Shown here in pieces: positions 60,004 to 64,000 of a stretch of DNA of 64,000 bases; position 1 is the first letter of the stretch, and each line of letters starts with the position of its first letter. The stretch is from positions 39,233-103,232 of the forward strand of contig NZ_FNAG01000014.1 of assembly GCF_900101825.1 (NCBI RefSeq), in the 5' to 3' direction. The translations under genes and the position numbers were made by a program. The notes beneath the pieces are model-generated. The model was not told where the DNA came from and made no database searches. It worked only from the letters and a program-made list of their open reading frames with translations. Source of the DNA: Aquimonas voraii (GTDB lineage Bacteria; Pseudomonadota; Gammaproteobacteria; Xanthomonadales; Xanthomonadaceae).

Positions 60004-63000
60004 TTACATTCGCGGAAACTGCGTCGGCGCCGGCGGTGCCTCGACGCGCTTCGGCGGGCTGGCCTCCAGCGCGCGCAGCAGCTCGGCCACGCCGCGCTCC
60101 AGGCTCGGGTCGCGGCCAGCGGCGATCGCCTCGGGGCGATCGATGACTTCGATGTCCGGGGCCACACCCTCGTCCTCCACCGCCCAGCGGCCTTCGGTGT
60201 CCATGAAGCGGAAGGTCGCGGCCAGGATCGCACCACCGTCGGCCAGCCGCGGATTGCCGCTGATGCCGATCAACCCACCCCAGGTGCGGGTGCCGATGAT
60301 CGGGCCGAGGCCCATCTTGCGGAAGTAGTAGGGCAAGGCGTCGCCACCCGAGCTGGACAGTCCGTTCGCCAGCATCACCTTCGGCCCGGCATGGTGCAGC
60401 AGCGGGGTCGGGTTGGGCTCCAGGCCGCGGCGCTTCCAGAAGTTCAGCGGCTGCCGCGACAGCATCTCGATCATGCGGTCGGGGATGAAGCCGCCGCCGT
60501 TGTAGCGGTCGTCGATGATCAGCGCGTCCATGTGCGCATAGGCGAGCATGCCGCGGTGCAGCTCGCGGTTGCCCTCCACCGCCGTGTTCGGCAGGTGGAT
60601 GTAGCCGACGCGGCCGCCCGAGAGTTCGGCGGCCAGGCGACGGCGAGCGTCGACCCAGTCCTTGTAGCGCAGGGCCTGCTCGCTGGTCAGGGTCTGCACG
60701 CGCACGGTGCGTGCGCCCGCCTCTTCCGGCCGCGCGTTGACGCGCAGGCTGACCACCTTGTCACCCTTGCCTTCCAGCAGCTGGTAGAGGTTCGCCACCT
60801 CGCGGGTGCTGATGTTGTCGATGGCGAGGATGAACTCGCCCTCGCGCACGTTGGCGTGCGCTTCGGTCAGCGGGCTGCGCAGGGCCGGGTTCCAGTTCTC
60901 GCCGGCGAAGATCCGACCGACCTGGAAGTAGCCGCTCGCGTGGGCCCGGATGTCCGCCCCCAGCAGGCCGCCCTCGCGACGCGCCACCTGCGGCTCGTCG
61001 CCGCGCTCGACATAGACGTGGCCGGCATTGGTCTCGCCGGCGAGCTCGGTGAGCAGGTAGTCGAGGTCGGCGCGGCTGGCCACGTGCGGCAGCAGCGTGG
61101 CGTAGCGCTCGCGGATCGCCGTCCAGTCCTGCCCGTGCATGCCGGGGTCGTAGAACCAGTCGCGCAGGATGCGCCAGGCATCGACGTACTGCTGCGCCCA
61201 CTCGCGCTTGGGATCAACCCGCAGCTGCAGGCCGTCGAGCTTGAGCGCGCCGGCCTCGAAATCGACCTCGGGCTTGGCCTCGACGATGGCGAAGCGCTCA
61301 CCGCGACGCAACAGCAGGTGACCACCACTGGCCGCCAATGTGTAGCCCGTGATCTGGCCGGCCACGGTCTTGGGCTGCTCGTCGTCGAGACCGAGGAAGC
61401 GCAGCTCGCCCGGGCCCTGGCCCGTGCTGGCGACGAAGAACACGCCCTTGGCATTGGCCGACAGGCCCTGGTAGTTGCCTGCCGGCGCCTTCAGCGCGAC
61501 CACGCGCTGGTTGAAGCCAGGCACGTCGATGCGCAGGCGCTTCGGTTCGGCCTTGCCGCCGCCATTGCCGTTACCGGGCTTGGCTTCGGCCGCGCTGAGC
61601 GGCGCGACCTCATCGCTCTTCGGCGCGTACAGCACCGGGCCGTCGGCCGCCAGCGTTGCTGCATAGATGCGGGTGGCGTTCTGGTAGAGGTAGTTGAACT
61701 CGTAGGCCGAGAACGCGAGGTTGAAGTCGCGGTTCGACAGGAAGTACAGGTAGCGGCCTTCCGGGTCGAACACCGGCGCGAACTCGCTGGTCTCGTCCGG
61801 CGTCAATTGCTGCGTGACGGAACTGTCCAGGCTGTACAGCCAGATCGAGCCGTTGCGGCTGCCTCCGGTCTTGACGTAGGCGACGAAGCGGCTGTCGGGC
61901 GCCCAGCTGTACTGGGTGATGTCCTCCTGCACCGAGCTGTCGATCTCGGTGGTGGCGCCGGTCTCCGCATTGACCAGACGCAGGCGCTGGCGCTTGTCGC
62001 CATAGACAAAGTGACGGCCATCCGGCGACCAGCTCGGCGCGAAGCGCCAGATGTCACCGTCGATGGTGACGCGCCGCGCCGGGCTGCTGCCATCCTGCGC
62101 CTGCACGTAGAGCTCGTACTCGCCGGATGCATCCGACAGATACGCAACGTAACGGCCGTCCGGCGACCAGCTGACGCTGTGCTCGCGCGCATCGGGGGTG
62201 CGCGTCAGGTTGCGCGCCTCGCCGTGCTTGGCCGGCACGCTGAAGACCTCGCCACGCGCGCCGAACAGGGCGCGCTTGCCGTCGTGGCTCAGATCGAAGC
62301 TCTCGATGTTCTTCGACGCATCGACAAAGCGCGGCTGGGTCTCGGGGAAGTCCGCGCGCACCGTGATCGGGATCTGCCGGGTTTCGCCGGTGGCCGGCAG
62401 GAACTGCCAGAGCGCGCCGCCGTTCTCGAACACCAGGCTGTCCGGCCCCGCGCTCGGCCAGAGCACGTCGAAGTCGCTGCACTGCGTGAGCTGTCGAGGC
62501 TCGCCGCCGCTGGCCGGCATCGCGAACAGGTTGAGCGTGGTGTTGCGGTCGGAGACGAAGTAGATCGTGTCGCCGATCCACATCGGCTGGTGGTCGGTGG
62601 CCGGATGGTTGGTGAGCTGCTGCGAGGTGTTGTTGACCAGGTCATAGGTCCAGACCTCCTGCGCGCGGCCGCCGCGGTAGCGCTTCCACGCGCGGAAATC
62701 ACGGTCGATCGGCGTGTAGACGAACTGCCTGCCGTCCGGGCTCAGCATGCCGCCGCCGCTCTCGGGGATCGCCAGCGGCTGTTCCATGCCGCCGGCCACC
62801 GGCACCAGATACGGCCGGCCGCTGCGCTCGTCATACGGCGCACGGTTCATGCGCACCACCACGTGCTGGCCGTCGGGCGTCCAGTCGAGCACGCGATTGT
62901 CGGTGCCGCCTCTGGGCGGCATCGATCCCACGTCGTTGTACCAGGTGAGCTGCCGCGGCTCGCCGCCGGCGGCCGGCATCACGAACACCTGGCGGGTGCC

Positions 63001-63267
63001 GTTGTACTCGGCCGAGAACGCGATCTGGGTGCCGTCCGGGCTGAACTTCGGATACAGCTCACGGCCCGGATGCGAGGTCAGGCGCTGGGCCAGCCCGCCC
63101 TGGGTCGAGGCGATGTAGAGGTCGCCGGCGTAGACGAAGGCCACGCGCTCGCCGTGCACGTCGGGAAAGCGCAGCAGCTTGGTCTCCGCGCTGGCCTGCG
63201 CAGTCGCGGCGAAGCCCGCGAGTACCAGCGAAGCGCGCAGCGCGCGGCTCAAGATCGAGGGGGCCAT
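60004..63267 (-). CDS. Tricorn-like S41 family protease with propeller domains
   Basis: 1087 residues from the ATG at 63267 (AGGA box; signal peptide ending A-Q-A-S-A). The N-terminal 550 residues form two tricorn-type propellers (P-K-F-S-P-D-G-T-Q-I-A-F, V-S-W-S-P-D-G-R-Y-V-A-Y-L-S-D, P-S-W-S-P-D-G-R-H-F-V-Y). A C1 helical domain (W-R-I-L-R-D-W-F-Y-D-P-G-M-H-G), a PDZ and the S41 catalytic domain follow, with nucleophile Ser in N-G-L-S-S-S-G-G-D and I-D-D-R-Y-N-G-G-G before it. The signal peptide places it in the periplasm, unlike archaeal tricorn. The longer frame to 63546 has no support. Confidence 0.92.
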   Translation of the reverse strand: MAPSILSRALRASLVLAGFAATAQASAETKLLRFPDVHGERVAFVYAGDLYIASTQGGLAQRLTSHPGRELYPKFSPDGTQIAFSAEYNGTRQVFVMPAAGGEPRQLTWYNDVGSMPPRGGTDNRVLDWTPDGQHVVVRMNRAPYDERSGRPYLVPVAGGMEQPLAIPESGGGMLSPDGRQFVYTPIDRDFRAWKRYRGGRAQEVWTYDLVNNTSQQLTNHPATDHQPMWIGDTIYFVSDRNTTLNLFAMPASGGEPRQLTQCSDFDVLWPSAGPDSLVFENGGALWQFLPATGETRQIPITVRADFPETQPRFVDASKNIESFDLSHDGKRALFGARGEVFSVPAKHGEARNLTRTPDAREHSVSWSPDGRYVAYLSDASGEYELYVQAQDGSSPARRVTIDGDIWRFAPSWSPDGRHFVYGDKRQRLRLVNAETGATTEIDSSVQEDITQYSWAPDSRFVAYVKTGGSRNGSIWLYSLDSSVTQQLTPDETSEFAPVFDPEGRYLYFLSNRDFNLAFSAYEFNYLYQNATRIYAATLAADGPVLYAPKSDEVAPLSAAEAKPGNGNGGGKAEPKRLRIDVPGFNQRVVALKAPAGNYQGLSANAKGVFFVASTGQGPGELRFLGLDDEQPKTVAGQITGYTLAASGGHLLLRRGERFAIVEAKPEVDFEAGALKLDGLQLRVDPKREWAQQYVDAWRILRDWFYDPGMHGQDWTAIRERYATLLPHVASRADLDYLLTELAGETNAGHVYVERGDEPQVARREGGLLGADIRAHASGYFQVGRIFAGENWNPALRSPLTEAHANVREGEFILAIDNISTREVANLYQLLEGKGDKVVSLRVNARPEEAGARTVRVQTLTSEQALRYKDWVDARRRLAAELSGGRVGYIHLPNTAVEGNRELHRGMLAYAHMDALIIDDRYNGGGFIPDRMIEMLSRQPLNFWKRRGLEPNPTPLLHHAGPKVMLANGLSSSGGDALPYYFRKMGLGPIIGTRTWGGLIGISGNPRLADGGAILAATFRFMDTEGRWAVEDEGVAPDIEVIDRPEAIAAGRDPSLERGVAELLRALEASPPKRVEAPPAPTQFPRM

Positions 63268-63644
63268 GAAGCGTCCTTTGCCGATGGGGTGGCACGGAGT
63301 ATGGACGCGGGGTGGAGAAGCGGTGAGGGTCGTTGGTTGGGGGGCGTTCCTCGCTGCCTTCGCCCCGCGCATCAAGCAGGCGCCTGTACCGGGCAACACG
63401 GATCGCATGCCTCCGTGCTCGATCCGCCTGTACGCTCTGCATGGCGCGCGACAGGGCTCAGCCTTGCCCTGGTCTTCGCTGGGCGTGTCGGGAAACCGAG
63501 TTTTCGAACTCAGCGGACGTCGGCGTACAGAGGGAGCGGCTTGCATGGGACATGGGTAGGCCGGGCAGCGCGCAGGACTGACCGAAAGTGCTCTTCGCTA
63601 CCGACGACGACTCGGCGAAGAAGCGAAACGGAGGCAGCGTGGAG

Positions 63645-63674
63645 CTCATGGTGGGCCAGGGCCCACCCTATGAG
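63645..63674. repeat. REP-like palindrome, third copy of the CATGGTGGGCC element
   Basis: CTCATGGTGGGCC-AG-GGCCCACCCTATGAG, with long arms. Related to 18577-18605 and 42456-42483. Confidence 0.65.
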
Positions 63675-63825
63675 GTCTTGGTCTTCGTCTTCGTCTTCGT
63701 CTTCGGCTGCTGTTGCGGTTGCCATGGCTCTGGCGGGCAGGAGCCCGCGCTGTTGACGGGGCCCCTGGGGAGCGGCGGGAGGCCGTGGATCCGCCCGCAG
63801 GGGCGCCGGCAGGGAGGCCGGCGAT

Positions 63826-63966
63826 GTTCGTGACAGTGCAGGGATGCACTGTCCACGAACACCCACGGACTCTCGCGAACCCTTCGCGCACGGATGCGCG
63901 AAGGGCGCGGACGAGGGGTGGCCTTTCTCTTGCCTACTTCTCTTTGGCCACGCAAAGAGAAGTAGG
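63826..63966. repeat. Array of three hairpins at the window end
   Basis: (i) GTTCGTGACAGTGCA/TGCACTGTCCACGAAC, 63826-63860, one bulge. (ii) CCTTCGCGCA/TGCGCGAAGG, 63881-63904, perfect. (iii) CCTACTTCTCTTTG/CAAAGAGAAGTAGG, 63933-63966, perfect 14 bp. I have the impression that the third is a dispersed element in Lysobacterales. Confidence 0.7.
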
Positions 63967-63999
63967 TCGGGCAGCCCGCAGGGCTGACCGAAAGCTCTT
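63962..63999. repeat. Direct repeat (second copy of 63556-63595)
   Basis: Starts GTAGGTCGGGCAGCCCGCAG and ends CCGAAAGCTCTT; the other copy at 63556-63595 differs at a few bases. The two copies enclose about 370 bp that include the palindrome and hairpins. Confidence 0.65.
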
Positions 64000-64000
64000 G

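Larger units (their letters stand above)
63268..64000. other. Non-coding, repeat-rich end of the window
   Basis: 733 bp with no recognisable gene. It holds a 40-bp direct repeat (63556-63595 and 63962-63999), a REP-like palindrome, five units related to GTCTTC near 63676-63706, and three strong hairpins in a row, listed separately. Confidence 0.55.

Noticed and set aside
63676..63706. GTCTTC repeats as a phase-variable tract
   Set aside because: Units are six bases long and lie outside any supported gene, so length changes would not switch a frame; no promoter spacing effect could be shown.

Overview
The window is GC-rich chromosomal DNA of a gammaproteobacterium, most likely order Lysobacterales (Xanthomonadales). 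The evidence is the pilMNOPQ order, the yicC-gmk-rpoZ-spoT-ridA-recG order, a type B L31 protein, type II citrate synthase and many Lysobacterales-like lipoproteins. The species cannot be named from the sequence alone. No rRNA, tRNA or CRISPR array was recognised.

Layout: (1) 1-8.7 kb, minus strand: start of a cyclic-nucleotide-binding protein, a large Ig-like lipoprotein, then the type IV pilus assembly operon pilM-N-O-P-Q with overlapping genes. (2) 8.9-18.5 kb: PBP1A (mrcA), an unknown protein, gltA, rpmE2, a long MscS-family channel and a nucleoside hydrolase. (3) 18.6-26.8 kb, minus strand: yicC-gmk-rpoZ-spoT-ridA-recG (GTP supply and (p)ppGpp control). This cluster is split between gmk and rpoZ by a MITE-like element and an IS5-family element, each flanked by the same TCA target, which is also the gmk stop codon. 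(4) 27-36.4 kb: rph-rdgB, gltB-gltD (glutamate synthase) and, convergent to them, glnA (glutamine synthetase). glnA has an excellent sigma-54 promoter and two NtrC-type dyads, so the nitrogen-assimilation genes sit together. (5) 36.4-38.2 kb: arsR-arsC-acr3 arsenic resistance operon. (6) 38.4-50.6 kb: a small unknown protein, a two-receiver response regulator without an output domain, a MotA/ExbB-like plus OmpA/MotB-like pair, sirtuin cobB, lipoproteins, an SDR, and a CadC-like membrane regulator divergent from a secreted beta-propeller protein. (7) 50.6-53.5 kb: an accessory island with shuffled repeat modules, a gene fragment, and an orphan 3' RHS fragment with an unidentified C-terminal toxin domain and an overlapping probable immunity gene. 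(8) 53.7-64 kb: a secreted PQQ-propeller-like protein, an M16 metalloprotease, a tricorn-like S41 protease, and a repeat-rich non-coding end.

Most CDS starts were chosen from ribosome binding sites, family starts or gene overlaps; where the longest reading frame was trimmed, this is stated. Functions rest on motif recognition by eye; no database search was run.
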